Assembly (NCBI GenBank): GCA_007123335.1
Contig: SKLG01000374.1
Span: forward strand, 1-5,148
DNA length: 5,148 bases
Reading direction: 5' to 3'
Source of the DNA: Anaerolineae bacterium
GTDB taxonomy: Bacteria > Chloroflexota > Anaerolineae > UBA1429
Shown: positions 4,825-5,148 of the stretch, piece after piece
Layout: the number at the start of each line of letters is the position of its first letter
How positions within the stretch are numbered: the first letter of the stretch is position 1
Position numbers and translations under genes: made by a program
The notes under the pieces: model-generated
The model's database searches: none
What the model was told of the DNA's origin: nothing
What the model saw: the letters and a program-made list of their open reading frames with translations, nothing else

Positions 4825-5148
4825 CTAGCCGCCGCCTTTGATGGCGCCGGACATGATGCCCGAGATCAGCTGCTTCTGGAAGGCGAAAAAGACCAGGAGC
4901 AGCGGTAGGGTGGCCAACGTGCTGCCGGCGAACATGAGCGAATAGCGCGGCGCCGTGAGCTGCGTCGCCCGAAAGTTTGCCAACGCCAGCGGCGCGGTGA
5001 TCTTTTTCGGGTCCGACAGAATCAGCAGCGGCCCGAGGAACATGTTGGAGGCGTTCACAAAGTTCAGAATGCCCAGCACCGTCATCCCTGGGGTGACCAC
5101 CGGCAACACGACACGCAGAAACGCGCCAAAGGTCGAGCAGCCGTCGAT
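4825..5148 (-). CDS. Carbohydrate-type ABC transporter permease, MalG-like (C-terminal 107 residues; start outside window)
   Basis: The frame is open from the right edge to a TAG at 4827-4825. The first visible residues, IDGCSTFGAFLRVVLPVVTPGM, are the later part of the EAA cytoplasmic loop (normally EAAxIDGA...LPxxxP) that contacts the ATPase subunit of importers. A membrane segment follows (about 22-40), then an external stretch with APLALANF, a last hydrophobic segment SLMFAGSTLATLPLLLVFFAFQ, and the end QKQLISGIMSGAIKGGG. That end matches the typical MalG-class FxQRxFxxGxxxGAxKG terminus. The protein should be an inner-membrane subunit of a binding-protein-dependent sugar importer. The substrate cannot be told, because the binding protein and partner permease lie outside the window. 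It appears to be the last gene of its operon. Confidence 0.9.
   Translation of the reverse strand: MDGCSTFGAFLRVVLPVVTPGMTVLGILNFVNASNMFLGPLLILSDPKKITAPLALANFRATQLTAPRYSLMFAGSTLATLPLLLVFFAFQKQLISGIMSGAIKGGG

Overview
The window looks like chromosomal DNA from a member of the Chloroflexota (Anaerolineae/Caldilineae-like). This is inferred from family resemblance: a PknB-type kinase with an FRDMKPSN catalytic loop, a DUF1385 membrane protein next to rpmE, and moderately high GC. No taxonomic marker in the window decides it. There are eight genes: two run off the window ends, and no insertion sequence, tRNA, rRNA or CRISPR array was seen.

Layout. Positions 1-698 (minus) hold the N-terminal catalytic part of a Ser/Thr protein kinase, continuing beyond the left edge. 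A 228-base divergent intergenic region with two small hairpins and a good sigma70-type promoter separates it from a plus-strand thioredoxin-fold/peroxiredoxin-like gene (927-1403). That gene has an in-frame TGA at 1056-1058, exactly where the first redox-active cysteine of a CxxC motif is expected (GFA-U-PFC). A stem-loop with a GG-starting apical loop follows it at a distance suited to a bacterial SECIS. I read it as a selenoprotein that routine gene calling would truncate. Next comes a complete malate dehydrogenase (1489-2475, plus) with its own promoter-like sequence.

From 2476 to the right end all genes are on the minus strand. A convergent intergenic region with two related hairpins separates mdh from a DUF1385 (YqhQ-type) membrane protein (2578-3546). 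Reading right to left, the minus-strand genes are a carbohydrate ABC transporter permease C-terminus (4825-5148, partial), a strong composite terminator hairpin, an exact-consensus promoter (TTGACA-17-TATAAT), then rplU (L21), rpmA (L27), rpmE (L31) and the DUF1385 gene.

How they fit. rplU, rpmA and rpmE form a compact operon for three 50S proteins: rpmA stops one base before rpmE starts. The DUF1385 gene lies 139 bases downstream and may be partly uncoupled by a weak terminator. Malate dehydrogenase supplies a TCA-cycle step, and the predicted selenoprotein a thiol/peroxide redox function. The kinase and the ABC permease are parts of loci that continue outside the window. The most notable item is the putative selenocysteine-containing peroxiredoxin-like protein with its candidate SECIS.
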